The notes under the pieces were generated by a model, which was given only the letters and a program-made list of their open reading frames with translations, ran no database searches and was not told the DNA's origin. A stretch of 64,000 bases of DNA from Paramesorhizobium endophyticum (GTDB taxonomy: Bacteria; Pseudomonadota; Alphaproteobacteria; Rhizobiales; Rhizobiaceae). Made by a program: the position numbers and the translations under genes. The stretch lies in the NCBI RefSeq assembly GCF_014640615.1, contig NZ_BMHH01000001.1:310001-374000 (forward strand). The letters are read 5' to 3'. How positions within the stretch are numbered: the stretch's first letter is position 1; each line of letters begins with the position of its first letter. Positions 37,243-46,109 of this stretch are shown here, piece by piece.

Positions 37243-37624
37243 AGTCCACGATCTCCTGCGCCGCCTGTTCGCGGCGCTTGCCGATCCGGCGGCGACGTCC
37301 GAGCAGTTCGCCGAATTGCTGACGCCGGATTATATCCAGCGCGTCGACGGCAAGGAAATCGACTATGCGGGATTCCTGAGCCATATGGCGGCGCTGCGGG
37401 CGCATCTTGCTTCGGTGGACATAACTTTCGAGCATATCGTGACGGATGGCCACTCCGCGGCGACGGTTCATCTCGTCGATGCGGTCAAAACCAACGGCCA
37501 GCACTCCCGTTTCAAGGTAATCGCCTATTACCAGTTCCAAGGGAAGCGGGTGTGCCTGATCGATGAATTGACGCATCTGCTGGAAGGCGATGCGCAAGAC
37601 AGGGATCTTGGGTCGAGGGTGTGA
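37214..37624 (+). CDS. NTF2-like (SnoaL-type) protein
   Basis: A 136-residue single-domain protein with the cone-shaped NTF2/SnoaL pattern: N-terminal helices (ESEVHDLLRRLFAALADP), LLTPDYIQRVDGKEIDYAGFLSHM, then strands VDITFEHIVTDGHSAATVHLVD, HSRFKVIAYYQFQGKRVCLIDELTHLL. Such proteins include isomerases, polyketide cyclases and proteins with no known reaction, so no function is assigned. GGAGG precedes the ATG. It overlaps the tail of the decayed upstream ORF and is followed by a palindromic element. Confidence 0.75.
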   Translation: MAQPAMTESEVHDLLRRLFAALADPAATSEQFAELLTPDYIQRVDGKEIDYAGFLSHMAALRAHLASVDITFEHIVTDGHSAATVHLVDAVKTNGQHSRFKVIAYYQFQGKRVCLIDELTHLLEGDAQDRDLGSRV

Positions 37625-37660
37625 TGCAGCTCCATAAGGTTGCTGAAACGCCGCGGATAG

Positions 37661-37814
37661 CCCCTCACCCTTACCCTCTCCCCGTGATTTACGGGGAGAG
37701 GGGGACATGGACGTTTTCGCCCTCCCCTTCATGCCAGGTGCAGGGGACAAGCAATGGGGCGCAACGTTTGTGTCCCCCTCTCCCCGCGCGCGGGGAGAGG
37801 GTAAGGGTGAGGGG
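37661..37814. repeat. 154-bp element with perfect 24-base inverted ends
   Basis: The left end (37661-37684) starts CCCCTCACCCTTACCCTC and pairs without mismatch with the right end (37791-37814). Each end carries a second hairpin (CTCTCCCCGtgatttaCGGGGAGAG and its GCGCGC-centred counterpart), and GGGGGACA/TGTCCCCC extend the inner arms. There is no ORF inside. It separates the NTF2-like gene from the convergent galM 3' end. Confidence 0.9.
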
Positions 37815-37850
37815 CATTCCACGCGAGAGGATGTGGAATGCAACGCTCCT

Positions 37851-38861
37851 TCACCCCTCCCCAAACACATATTGCGTCACCTGCCGGTAGCTCTCCCCCG
37901 GCCTCAGCACCGCGCCGGGGAAATGCGGGTGGTGGATGGCGTCGGGGAAGCGTTGGGGTTCAAGGCAGAGGCCGCCGTAGCGTTTGCCCTCGCGTCCGCC
38001 GCGCAAGGCTTGCGGCAGCGGCAGGAAATTGCCGTCGTAGAATTGAAGGCCGGGCTCGGTGGTCCAGATTTCCATCTCGATGCCGTTCGCCGGGCCTTCA
38101 AGGCGGGCGGCAGGGCGCGGTGTGGTGGCAGGTTCCAGGGCGAGGACGAAATTGTGGTCGTAGCCGGCATGGGGATCGCCCGAGCGGATCGGGCGGGGCG
38201 TGGTGAAATCGTAGATCGTTCCCGCCACGGGCACGATTTCGCCTGTTGGGATCAGGTCGCCATCAACAGGCGTATAGGCATTGCCCATGATGGTGAGGCG
38301 ATGGTCGAGGATGGTGTCCGAGCCGTCGAGATTGAAATAGGCGTGGCCGGCGAGATTGACGAGCGTCGGGCGGTCGGTTTCGGAGGAAAGTTCCAGCGTC
38401 AGCGTGCGGCCTTCGATGGCGTAGCGGCATGTCACGCGCACCTCGCCCGGATAGCCCTGATCGTCATGGGGCGAGACGAGCGCCAGCGTGACCGAGGACG
38501 GGGTGATCTCCTCTATATCCCATAGCCGGCTGGAAAAGCCTTCGACACCGCCATGGAGATGGGTGCGGCCGTTTTCGTTGAGGCTCAGCTGGTGGTCCAC
38601 GCCGTCGAACGTGAAGCGGCCACCGGCAATGCGGTTGGCGCAGCGCCCGGCGATGGCGCCGACATAGGCGGTCTGCGCCAGATAATCCTCCAGCGTGTCG
38701 AAACCGAGGATCACAGATTGCGGGCCGTTCGCGGTGGTGAGGCGAAGGTCTGCCAGAGTCGCGCCATAAGTTAGGATGCGCGCGCTCAAATCCGCGTTCC
38801 CGATATCGACCGCGTGAACCGCCTGGCCGCCCGCCAGATGCCCGAACTCCGTCCTGCTCAT
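37851..38861 (-). CDS. galM: Aldose 1-epimerase (mutarotase)
   Basis: A 336-residue galactose mutarotase-fold enzyme interconverting alpha and beta anomers of aldoses. Catalytic features are visible: NENGRTHLHGGVEGFSSRLW with the substrate-binding His pair region, TLVNLAGHAYFNLDG with the catalytic His, and GLCLEPQRFPDAIHHPHFP with the catalytic Glu. GGGAGGAG precedes the ATG. It diverges from the ytfQ importer gene, which suggests it prepares imported galactose-type sugars. Confidence 0.92.
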   Translation of the reverse strand: MSRTEFGHLAGGQAVHAVDIGNADLSARILTYGATLADLRLTTANGPQSVILGFDTLEDYLAQTAYVGAIAGRCANRIAGGRFTFDGVDHQLSLNENGRTHLHGGVEGFSSRLWDIEEITPSSVTLALVSPHDDQGYPGEVRVTCRYAIEGRTLTLELSSETDRPTLVNLAGHAYFNLDGSDTILDHRLTIMGNAYTPVDGDLIPTGEIVPVAGTIYDFTTPRPIRSGDPHAGYDHNFVLALEPATTPRPAARLEGPANGIEMEIWTTEPGLQFYDGNFLPLPQALRGGREGKRYGGLCLEPQRFPDAIHHPHFPGAVLRPGESYRQVTQYVFGEG

Positions 38862-38889
38862 CTCAAGTCTCCTCCCAGCTTTCTTAGCC

Positions 38890-38930
38890 GCATAATCTTA
38901 TCCAAAAAGTCTGCAACTTTTGGATCATGC
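38890..38930. repeat. RIME-like palindrome, second copy
   Basis: GCATAAT...TATCCAAAAAGTctgcAACTTTTGGATCATGC, nearly identical to the second palindrome near 31.1 kb. It lies in the divergent gap between galM and the importer operon, 29 bases from the galM start, and could form a hairpin in the galM leader. Confidence 0.7.
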
Positions 38931-39115
38931 TCCGGCATCTTCCCACTACTCTTCGATGACCACAAATCACATAGGGAAAATCGCAAATAGCGGCTTCTCT
39001 TTTCATATTACTATATGATAATAGCTAAGTCAGTTCGGGAGGACAGCGTTATGGAGGCATCCTGCTTTTCAGGATGGGGCGATGGGGCCGGACATTGACG
39101 ACAAGGGAGGATCTT

Positions 39116-40081
39116 ATGTCGTATTTCAAACGCATGATGATGACCACGGTTGCGGCGATTGCCTTCGCTGGCGCAGCACACGCCGCCGAGATGACGGTCG
39201 GCTTTTCGCAGATCGGTTCGGAATCCGGCTGGCGCGCGGCGGAAACGTCCGTCACCAAGCAGGAAGCGGAAAAGCGTGGCGTCGACCTGAAGTTCGCCGA
39301 CGCGCAGCAGAAGCAGGAAAACCAGATCAAGGCCATCCGTGGCTTTATCGCGCAGGGCGTGGACGGCATCTTCATCGCGCCCGTTGTGGCGACGGGCTGG
39401 GATTCGGTGCTGGAAGAAGCCAAGGACGCGAAAATCCCGGTCATCCTGCTTGACCGCACCATCGAGACCTCGAACCCCGATCTTTATCTGACCGCCGTTA
39501 CCTCGGACACGGTGCATGAGGGCAAGGTTGCGGGCGACTGGCTGGTGAAGACGGTCGGGGACAAGCCCTGCAACATCGTCGAACTGCAAGGCACTGTCGG
39601 CTCCAGCCCGGCGATCAACCGCAAGAAGGGTTTTGAGGAAGGCATCGCCGGCCATAGCAATCTCAAGATCGTGCGCAGCCAGACCGGCGACTTCACCCGC
39701 TCCAAGGGCAAGGAAGTGATGGAAGGCTTCCTCAAGGCGGAGAATGGCGGCAAGAATATCTGCGCGCTCTACGCCCATAATGACGACATGGCCGTCGGCG
39801 CGATCCAGGCCATCAAGGAAGCGGGCCTCAAGCCCGGCAAGGATATCCTCGTCGTCTCCATCGACGCGGTTCCCGATATCTTCAAAGCGATGGCCGATGG
39901 CGAAGCCAACGCCACTGTCGAGCTGACGCCCAACATGGCGGGGCCGGCCTTCGATGCGCTCAAGGAATTCAAGGACAGCGGCAAGGCCCCGCCGAAGTGG
40001 ATCCAGACCGAATCGAAGCTCTACACGCAAGCCGACGACCCGATGAAGGTCTATGAGGAGAAGAAGGGGCTGGGGTACTAA
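39116..40081 (+). CDS. ytfQ: Galactofuranose-type ABC transporter substrate-binding protein
   Basis: A 321-residue periplasmic sugar-binding protein (LacI/RbsB fold) with a cleavable signal ending VAAIAFAGAAHA. The mature part, EMTVGFSQIGSESGWRAAETSV and IRGFIAQGVDGIFIAPVVATGWDSVLEEAK, closely matches E. coli YtfQ, which binds galactofuranose. LYAHNDDMAVGAIQAIKEAG and VVSIDAVPDIFKAMADG are further family segments. The ATG at 39116 follows GGGAGG; the earlier in-frame ATG at 39074 has none. It heads the operon ytfQ-ytfR-ytfT-yjfF-gntR; a 204-bp palindromic element lies 13 bases after its stop. Confidence 0.9.
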   Translation: MSYFKRMMMTTVAAIAFAGAAHAAEMTVGFSQIGSESGWRAAETSVTKQEAEKRGVDLKFADAQQKQENQIKAIRGFIAQGVDGIFIAPVVATGWDSVLEEAKDAKIPVILLDRTIETSNPDLYLTAVTSDTVHEGKVAGDWLVKTVGDKPCNIVELQGTVGSSPAINRKKGFEEGIAGHSNLKIVRSQTGDFTRSKGKEVMEGFLKAENGGKNICALYAHNDDMAVGAIQAIKEAGLKPGKDILVVSIDAVPDIFKAMADGEANATVELTPNMAGPAFDALKEFKDSGKAPPKWIQTESKLYTQADDPMKVYEEKKGLGY

Positions 40082-40094
40082 GTCCTCTCAGGAA

Positions 40095-40298
40095 CCCTCC
40101 TTCCCCCTTGCGGGGATTGAGGAGCGTTCGGCCGCAGGCCGAGGAAAAGCCAACGATTTGGCTTTTCCAGCGACGAACCCCGCGTTAGCGGGCGGATGGG
40201 GGTGGTAAAGGCAGCGCGCTGTGATTGCCTGTTGGAGCACACCGTCACCACCCCCACCCGGCCCTTCGGGCCACCCTCCCCGCAAGGGGGAGGGAAGG
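40095..40298. repeat. 204-bp GC-rich palindromic element, copy 1
   Basis: Ends CCTTCCCCCTTGCGGGG and CCCCGCAAGGGGGAGGGAAGG are inverted repeats; inside are GTTCGGCCgcaGGCCGAGG, AAAGCCAAcgattTGGCTTTTCC, ACCCCGCgttaGCGGGCGG and the paired CCACCCCC/GGGGGTGG blocks, giving a branched structure. The other copy is near 62.1 kb. It fills the gap between ytfQ and ytfR, starting 13 bases after the ytfQ stop. Confidence 0.92.
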
Positions 40299-40324
40299 CG
40301 CGCGTGATCTAGAGGAGCGGCGGC

Positions 40325-41878
40325 ATGATGGAGAATGCGCCTGCGCGCGAAGCTGCGCGGGATACGAACCAGCACGACGTGCTGCTGGGCGTCGAGAAAA
40401 TCCAGAAATCCTTTCTCAGCTTCCGGGCGCTGGATGGCGTGGATTTCGATATCCGCGCCGGGGAAATCCATGCGCTGCTGGGCGAGAACGGCGCGGGTAA
40501 ATCCACCTTGATTAAGGTGCTGACCGGGGTGCACAAGCCGGATTCCGGCGTGATCCGCTTCGAGGGCCGCGAGGTCACGATCCGCGATACGCTGCAGGCG
40601 CAGCATCTGGGTATCGGGACGGTCTATCAGGAAGTCAACCTTCTGCCCAATCTCTCGGTCGCCGAAAACCTGTTCATCGGCCGCCAGCCGAAGCGCTTCG
40701 GCTTTGTCAACCGCCACGAGATGGAAGCCAAAGCCCGGGCGCTGCTCAAGCAATATGGCGTCGATATCGACGTCTCGGCGGACCTCTCGCGCTATTCGGT
40801 GGCGGTGCAGCAACTTGTCGCCATCGCCCGCGCCGTCGATCTCTCCGGCAAGGTGCTGATCCTCGACGAGCCGACCGCCAGCCTCGACGCGCATGAGGTG
40901 GAGATGCTGTTCAGCGTCATGCGCCAGTTGAAGGCGCGCGGCATGGGCATCGTCTTCATCACTCATTTCCTCGATCAGGTCTATGCCGTCAGCGACCGCG
41001 TCACAATCCTACGCAATGGGCGGCTCGCGGGCACGGCGCTGACCGCGAATCTGAGCAAGATCGAGCTTGTCTCCCTGATGCTGGGCCGCACGCTCGCCGA
41101 GGCGACCCATGCCAGCCGCCGCGCCGCGCCCGACACTGGGGAGCGGCGCATCTCGTTCAAGCAATATGGCCTGTCGCGCAGCATCGCGCCGTTCGATCTC
41201 GATATCGGCACGGGCGAAGTGGTGGGCGTTGCCGGGCTGCTCGGCTCGGGCCGCACGGAAACGGCGCGGTTGCTGTTCGGCATCGACGTGCCCGATAGCG
41301 GCAAGGCCACCATCGACGGACAGGAAATCCGCATCCGCAACCCACGCGATGCCGTGGCGGCGGGCTTCGGCCTTTGCCCGGAAGATCGCAAGACGGATGG
41401 TATCATCGGCGACCTCTCGGTGCGCGAGAACATCGCTTTGGCCTTGCAGGCCCGGCGGGGATGGATGAAGCGTCTTTCCAGCCGCGAGCAGGAGGAAATC
41501 GCCGACCGCTTCATCAAGGCGCTCGATATCCGCACCACGGATATGGAAAAGCCGATCAAGTTCCTCTCCGGCGGCAACCAGCAAAAGGTCATTCTCGCCC
41601 GCTGGCTCGCCACCAATCCGCGCCTGCTTATCCTCGACGAGCCGACACGCGGCATCGATGTCGGCGCGCATGCCGAAATCATCGCGCTCATCAACAGGCT
41701 CTGCGACGAGGGCATGGCGCTGGTGGTCATTTCCTCGGAGATCGAGGAGATCGTCGCCTATTCGACCCGCGTGCGCGTCCTGCGCGATCGCGCGCATACC
41801 GCCGAGCTGACGGGAAGCGACATCAACGCCGGAACGATCATGCGAACGATCGCGGCGGATAGTGGGAAGGGGCATTAG
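40325..41878 (+). CDS. ytfR: Galactofuranose-type ABC transporter ATPase (duplicated)
   Basis: A 517-residue RbsA-type protein with two ABC domains. Domain 1 has an intact Walker A (GENGAGKST, 53-61), a degenerate signature (RYSVAVQQLVAIARA) and Walker B VLILDEPTASLD; domain 2 has a relaxed Walker A (GLLGSGRTE), a full signature LSGGNQQKVILARWL and LLILDEPTRGIDVGAH. This asymmetric pattern is normal for the carbohydrate uptake transporter-2 class. GAGGAG precedes the ATG. It energises the YtfT/YjfF permeases and sits between two palindromic elements. Confidence 0.92.
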   Translation: MMENAPAREAARDTNQHDVLLGVEKIQKSFLSFRALDGVDFDIRAGEIHALLGENGAGKSTLIKVLTGVHKPDSGVIRFEGREVTIRDTLQAQHLGIGTVYQEVNLLPNLSVAENLFIGRQPKRFGFVNRHEMEAKARALLKQYGVDIDVSADLSRYSVAVQQLVAIARAVDLSGKVLILDEPTASLDAHEVEMLFSVMRQLKARGMGIVFITHFLDQVYAVSDRVTILRNGRLAGTALTANLSKIELVSLMLGRTLAEATHASRRAAPDTGERRISFKQYGLSRSIAPFDLDIGTGEVVGVAGLLGSGRTETARLLFGIDVPDSGKATIDGQEIRIRNPRDAVAAGFGLCPEDRKTDGIIGDLSVRENIALALQARRGWMKRLSSREQEEIADRFIKALDIRTTDMEKPIKFLSGGNQQKVILARWLATNPRLLILDEPTRGIDVGAHAEIIALINRLCDEGMALVVISSEIEEIVAYSTRVRVLRDRAHTAELTGSDINAGTIMRTIAADSGKGH

Positions 41879-41912
41879 GATGGTAGCGTTATCTGGAGCG
41901 GCGGCGGCGCTC

Positions 41913-42071
41913 ACCCCCCTCTGCCCTGCCGGGCATCTCCCCCACAAGGGGGGAGATTGGCTGACATGGCCTTCGGCCTCTAATCGCCAACGTCTACGAT
42001 TAGTGCCGCGAATCTATGGAGGCCTGATCTCCCCCCTTGTGGGGGAGATGCCCGGCAGGGCAGAGGGGGGT
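41913..42071. repeat. 158-bp palindromic repeat, copy 5
   Basis: Conserved arms with GCCCTGCCGGGC on both sides around a unique core. It lies inside the importer operon between ytfR and ytfT, ending 38 bases before the ytfT start, so it must be transcribed with them if the operon is a single unit. Confidence 0.92.
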
Positions 42072-42109
42072 GTCTTGGCGCCGACGTTTCCACACGAAAG
42101 GTTCCCACA

Positions 42110-43138
42110 ATGAACCGTTTCATCCCCGCCTCCCTGACCAAAGCCACACCCCAGCTCCTCTCGCTGGCGATCATCCTGTTCTGCAACTACCTCGCCTTTC
42201 CCGGCTTTTTCGACATCCGCTTCCAGGACGGGCGGTTCTTCGGCAGCGTCATCGACGTCCTGAACCGTGGCGCGCCCGTCGCGATCCTCGCCATCGGCAT
42301 GACGGCGGTCATTGCCACCAAGGGCGTCGATCTTTCGGTCGGCGCGGTCATGGCGGTGTCGGGCGCGGTGGCGGCGACGCTGGCGGTGCAGGGCTATCCC
42401 CTCCCCTTGATTGTGCTGGCGGCGTTGGGGGTTGGGCTGCTCTGCGGCCTATGGAACGGACTGCTCATCGCGTTTCTCGACCTGCAGCCGATCATCGCCA
42501 CGCTGATCCTGATGGTGGCCGGGCGCGGTATCGCGCAGCTCATCACCGAAGGCACTATCGTCACTTTCAACGATCCCGGTCTCATCTTCTTCGGCACCGG
42601 CTCCGTGCTGGGCTTTCCCATGCCTGTCGTGCTGGCGGCGGCGCTGGGGCTGGCGGCGATCCTGCTGGTGCGGCGCACCGCGCTGGGGCTGCTCATCGAG
42701 GCCATCGGCGTCAACCGCAGCGCCAGCACCTATTCCGGCATCAACAGCCGCTTGATCCTGCTTCTCATCTATGGGTTCAGCGGGCTTTGCGCGGGGCTCG
42801 CCGGCATTATCATCGCCGCCGACATCAGGGGCGCGGACGCCAACAATGCCGGGCTGTGGCTGGAACTCGACGCGATCCTCGCGGTCGTCATCGGCGGTAC
42901 CTCGCTGCTGGGCGGGCGGTTCAGCATCCTGATGTCGATCCTCGGCGCGATCATCATCCAGGCGATGAACACCGGCATTCTCATTTCGGGCTTTCCGCCG
43001 GAATATAATCTCATCCTCAAGGCGGCCGTCATCATCATGATCCTGCTGGCGCAATCCGCCTCGGCTTCCGGCCTTTTCGGCTTCGTGAAACGCGAGCTGA
43101 AGCCGGCCAAGACGGATCCCAAGGAAGTTCAGCCATGA
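42110..43138 (+). CDS. ytfT: Galactofuranose-type ABC transporter permease 1
   Basis: A 342-residue inner-membrane permease of the RbsC family with about eight to ten hydrophobic helices. The family motif VDLSVGAVMAVSGAVAA and the EAA-like VGAIGVNRSAS-type cytoplasmic segment (IEAIGVNRSASTYSGIN) and AVVIGGTSLLGG are clear. The ribosome site is weak (AAAGG) and lies just after a palindromic repeat. Its stop overlaps the next permease start (ATGA), and the two should form a heterodimeric channel. Confidence 0.9.
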   Translation: MNRFIPASLTKATPQLLSLAIILFCNYLAFPGFFDIRFQDGRFFGSVIDVLNRGAPVAILAIGMTAVIATKGVDLSVGAVMAVSGAVAATLAVQGYPLPLIVLAALGVGLLCGLWNGLLIAFLDLQPIIATLILMVAGRGIAQLITEGTIVTFNDPGLIFFGTGSVLGFPMPVVLAAALGLAAILLVRRTALGLLIEAIGVNRSASTYSGINSRLILLLIYGFSGLCAGLAGIIIAADIRGADANNAGLWLELDAILAVVIGGTSLLGGRFSILMSILGAIIIQAMNTGILISGFPPEYNLILKAAVIIMILLAQSASASGLFGFVKRELKPAKTDPKEVQP

Positions 43139-44112
43139 ACACCCGGCTCTTTCCCTTTTACGCCACGCTGCTGATCTGCGCGCTGCTCTATGCGGCCTGC
43201 GTGATCCAGTTCCCGAACATGCTGTCGACCCGCGTCATCGGCAATCTCCTGACCGACAATGCCTTTCTCGGCATCGCCGCCGTAGGCATGACCTTCGTCA
43301 TCATCTCCGGCGGCATCGACCTTTCGGTCGGCTCCGTCATCGCCTTCACCGGGGTGCTCATCGCCGTGCTGGTGACGCAGCACGGCGTCCATCCGCTCGC
43401 GGCCTTTGCCATTGCGCTGGCGCTTGCCACGCTGTTCGGCGCGGCGATGGGCGCGATCATCCATTATCTCGACGTGCCGGCCTTCATCGTCACGCTGGCG
43501 GGGATGTTCCTCGCGCGGGGGCTCTGCTTCGTGCTGACCACCGAATCCATTCCAATCAACCACACCTTCTATACCGATTTGCAGGGGCTTTACTGGCGCA
43601 TGCCCGGCGGCGGCAGGCTGACGCTGGTCGGCGGGCTGATGCTGGCCGTGTTCGCGGCGGGCATCATTGTCGCCCATTTCACCAAGTTCGGCTCCTATAT
43701 CTATGCCATCGGCGGCAACCGCACATCGGCGGAGCTGATGGGCGTTCCGGTGGCGCGCACCACAATCGGCATCTATGCGCTTTCGGGCTTTCTCGCCGGG
43801 CTTTCGGGCATCGTCTTCTCGCTCTATACCTCGGCCGGCTATTCGCTTTCGGCTGTCGGCGTCGAGCTCGACACCATCGCCGCCGTGGTGATCGGCGGCA
43901 CATTGCTCACCGGCGGGGTGGGCTATGTGGCAGGAACATTCTTCGGTGTGCTGATACAGGGCATCATCCAGACCTATATCGTGTTCGACGGCACGCTTTC
44001 GAGCTGGTGGACCAAGATTGTCGTCGGGATATTGCTCTTCGCATTCATTGCGTTGCAGCGTATCCTGGTATTTTTGTCGGAACGGCGGGTAGCAGGGGGC
44101 GCCAGGGCATGA
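43135..44112 (+). CDS. yjfF: Galactofuranose-type ABC transporter permease 2
   Basis: A 325-residue RbsC-family permease paired with YtfT. GMTFVIISGGIDLSVGSVIAFTGVL, the cytoplasmic AIGGNRTSAELMGVPV coupling segment and AAVVIGGTLLTGGVGYVAGTFFG match the family; the stretch PINHTFYTDLQGLYWRMPGG lies in an extracytoplasmic loop. It starts within the ytfT stop (ATGA) and is followed after 40 bases by the GntR regulator gene. Confidence 0.9.
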   Translation: MNTRLFPFYATLLICALLYAACVIQFPNMLSTRVIGNLLTDNAFLGIAAVGMTFVIISGGIDLSVGSVIAFTGVLIAVLVTQHGVHPLAAFAIALALATLFGAAMGAIIHYLDVPAFIVTLAGMFLARGLCFVLTTESIPINHTFYTDLQGLYWRMPGGGRLTLVGGLMLAVFAAGIIVAHFTKFGSYIYAIGGNRTSAELMGVPVARTTIGIYALSGFLAGLSGIVFSLYTSAGYSLSAVGVELDTIAAVVIGGTLLTGGVGYVAGTFFGVLIQGIIQTYIVFDGTLSSWWTKIVVGILLFAFIALQRILVFLSERRVAGGARA

Positions 44113-44152
44113 ATCGGATAAGATCATGCCTGAGATCAACGAGGAGTAACGG

Positions 44153-44932
44153 GTGACGATCGATCGAACGAAGCTTGGCCAATATGATTTCAGCACGGCG
44201 GCGCCGTCGCGCACCCATCATGCCCATGTCATGCATGATCTGGGCTTAAGCATCGTCAAGGGTCTCTATGCCGAGAACAGCATTTTACCAGGCGACGCCG
44301 AGCTTCTGGAACGCTTCGGCGTGTCGCGCACCGTCCTGCGCGAGGCGCTGAAGACGCTTGCCGCCAAGGGCCTCATCCAGCCCAAGGCCAAGATCGGCAC
44401 GCGGGTGCGCGAGCGTTCGCAATGGAACCTGTTCGACCCGGATATTCTCATCTGGCATTTCGAGGCAGGCGTCGACCTGAAATTCATGGAAAGCCTCGCC
44501 GAAATGCGCCTGTCGCTGGAGCCGGAGGCCGCGGCCCTGGCGGCGCAGCGGCGCACCGACCAGCAATTGACCGACCTCTATCGCTGGGCCGACCGCATGG
44601 GCGACCGCAACGATACGGCGCAGGATTTCGTCTATAGCGATTTGCAATTTCACCTGACGATCGCCGAAGCCTCGGGCAACCCCTTCATGCGTTCCTTAAG
44701 CGCATTGATCGAGGTGGCGCTGGTGACCGCTTTCACGCTCTCCTCGCCCATCCCCGACACGGAACGCCACGTGGCCTCCGCCCGCAAACATCGTGCCATA
44801 GCCGACGCCATAGCTGCAAAAGACCCGGACGCCGCCCGCGCAGCGATGCGACTCGTCATCTTCGAGGGCGCGGAACGGGTGGCCGCGGCGGAGAAGGGCA
44901 AGAATGAGGTGCCGAGGGTGCGGACGCTGTAG
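44153..44932 (+). CDS. GntR/FadR-family regulator, importer-linked
   Basis: A 259-residue regulator with an N-terminal winged helix (PGDAELLERFGVSRTVLREALKTLAAKGLIQPKAKIGTRV region, about 40-85) and a helical FCD ligand domain with the metal-binding pattern (Asp in YSDLQFHLTIAEASGN, His in RKHRAIADAIAAKDPDAARAAM). The start is GTG, six bases after GAGGAG. As the last gene of the galactofuranose-type operon it probably controls that operon in response to a sugar acid or related metabolite. Confidence 0.88.
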   Translation: MTIDRTKLGQYDFSTAAPSRTHHAHVMHDLGLSIVKGLYAENSILPGDAELLERFGVSRTVLREALKTLAAKGLIQPKAKIGTRVRERSQWNLFDPDILIWHFEAGVDLKFMESLAEMRLSLEPEAAALAAQRRTDQQLTDLYRWADRMGDRNDTAQDFVYSDLQFHLTIAEASGNPFMRSLSALIEVALVTAFTLSSPIPDTERHVASARKHRAIADAIAAKDPDAARAAMRLVIFEGAERVAAAEKGKNEVPRVRTL

Positions 44933-44978
44933 GCAGGGGAACGGAGATCTGGACTGTTCTTGATAATTACCTTCCGAC

Positions 44979-45000
44979 GATATATATCATGGTATCTATC
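44979..45000. promoter_or_regulatory. Palindromic operator candidate of vapBC
   Basis: GATATATATCATGGTATCTATC is a 22-base imperfect palindrome with GATA/TATC ends, 17 bases upstream of the antitoxin start. Autoregulation of vapBC by a VapBC complex on such a site is usual; binding here is inferred. Confidence 0.5.
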
Positions 45001-45017
45001 AGGAAGTGGAAGCGCCC

Positions 45018-45281
45018 ATGACGACGAAAGTTGCGAAGATATTCACGACGGGCCGCAGCCAGGCTGTGCGGCTTCCCGCAGAATTCCGTTTCGAGGAGAG
45101 CGAGGTATTCGTGCGCCGCGATCCCAAGACGGGCGATGTCATTCTGTCGCGTAAGCCGGATTCTTGGGACGGCCTCTTCCAGCTTTACGGCAAGGATCAG
45201 GTGCCCAATGACTTCCTGGACGCTGCCGACCGCCGCCAGTCTTCGCAGGACCGTGATCCGTTCGAAGGCTGGAAAGAATGA
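45018..45281 (+). CDS. vapB: VapB antitoxin (AbrB-like)
   Basis: An 87-residue antitoxin. The N-terminal swapped-hairpin DNA-binding domain [23 protein letters not shown] is typical of VapB/AbrB, followed by [19 protein letters not shown], and a C-terminal tail ([33 protein letters not shown]) that should wrap the toxin. I chose the ATG at 45018, which opens directly into MTTKVAKIF; the GTG at 45006 is an alternative. It overlaps vapC by four bases. Confidence 0.9.
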   Translation: MTTKVAKIFTTGRSQAVRLPAEFRFEESEVFVRRDPKTGDVILSRKPDSWDGLFQLYGKDQVPNDFLDAADRRQSSQDRDPFEGWKE

Positions 45282-45691
45282 CCGGCTGGATGCTCGACAC
45301 CAACATTGCCAGCCATATCATCAAGGGTGATCGACCCGAGGTCATTGAAAAGCTGGTCGCGCTGCCGGTAACGGATGTCGTCATCTCATCCGTTACGGAA
45401 GGAGAGCTCCTGTACGGCCTTGCGAAGCGCGGCTATCCCAAGGCGCTGACGGAACGGGTCAGGCAATTTCTCCTTCGCGTCGATGTCCTCCCCTGGGACC
45501 ATCAGGTCACGCAGGTCTATGGGGATTTGCGGGCGGCTTGTGAAGCCAAAGGCGTGACATTGGCCCCTCTCGATATGATGATCGCAGCCCATGCGGTTGC
45601 CGTGGACGCCACGCTCGTCACCCGCGATAGAGCATTTACCCGGGCTTCGGCACCTTTGAAGATTGACAATTGGGTGAACGAACGAAACTGA
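45278..45691 (+). CDS. vapC: VapC toxin (PIN-domain ribonuclease)
   Basis: A 137-residue PIN-domain RNase. The acidic residues that hold magnesium are all present: Asp7 in [11 protein letters not shown], Glu43 in [11 protein letters not shown], Asp99 in [12 protein letters not shown] and Asp117 in LVTRDRAF. VapC toxins cleave tRNA or rRNA and are held inactive by VapB. Its ATG overlaps the vapB stop (ATGA), so antitoxin and toxin are coupled. An AT-rich gene-free stretch follows, hinting that the module arrived by transfer. Confidence 0.93.
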   Translation: MTGWMLDTNIASHIIKGDRPEVIEKLVALPVTDVVISSVTEGELLYGLAKRGYPKALTERVRQFLLRVDVLPWDHQVTQVYGDLRAACEAKGVTLAPLDMMIAAHAVAVDATLVTRDRAFTRASAPLKIDNWVNERN

Positions 45692-46109
45692 AAGCTTTCC
45701 ATATTGGGAAGGCAATCTCAGACGGAATCCCGCCAACTTCTAATATATATTCCTCGATTTATTAATTTTGAATAGACCACAGCTTAGCTTTAGATAAAAA
45801 ACGGTGCGCTTATACGCTGGCCTCGCTCCACTCTCGAGACGCTAACAAACGTTCTACCATCTAGAACATATCGTTGTTACTTCAGATAAGCAATGTATTT
45901 CTTATGAAGAAGATTCAATCTCTCTTGATTAAACTTAAAAAAACTCTAATAACAATTTGATATTATTGTATAAACAATAAATCTATATCACGCTTCATCA
46001 ACATGGTTAAAAATTATCTATTGCAAAAAGTAAATTTCAGGTACAAATTCATACATATCCGCGAATCACGCGAATACACTTAACACTTCAGTACACATGG
46101 AGAAGAAAT
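45692..46109. other. AT-rich gene-free stretch
   Basis: About 420 bases with no credible gene; from roughly 45740 to 46090 the composition is far more AT-rich than the rest of the window, with runs such as AATAACAATTTGATATTATTG. No inverted repeat of transposon type, no tRNA fragment and no integrase was seen. It probably combines leftover transferred DNA from the vapBC side with the promoter of the ORF that follows. Confidence 0.6.
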
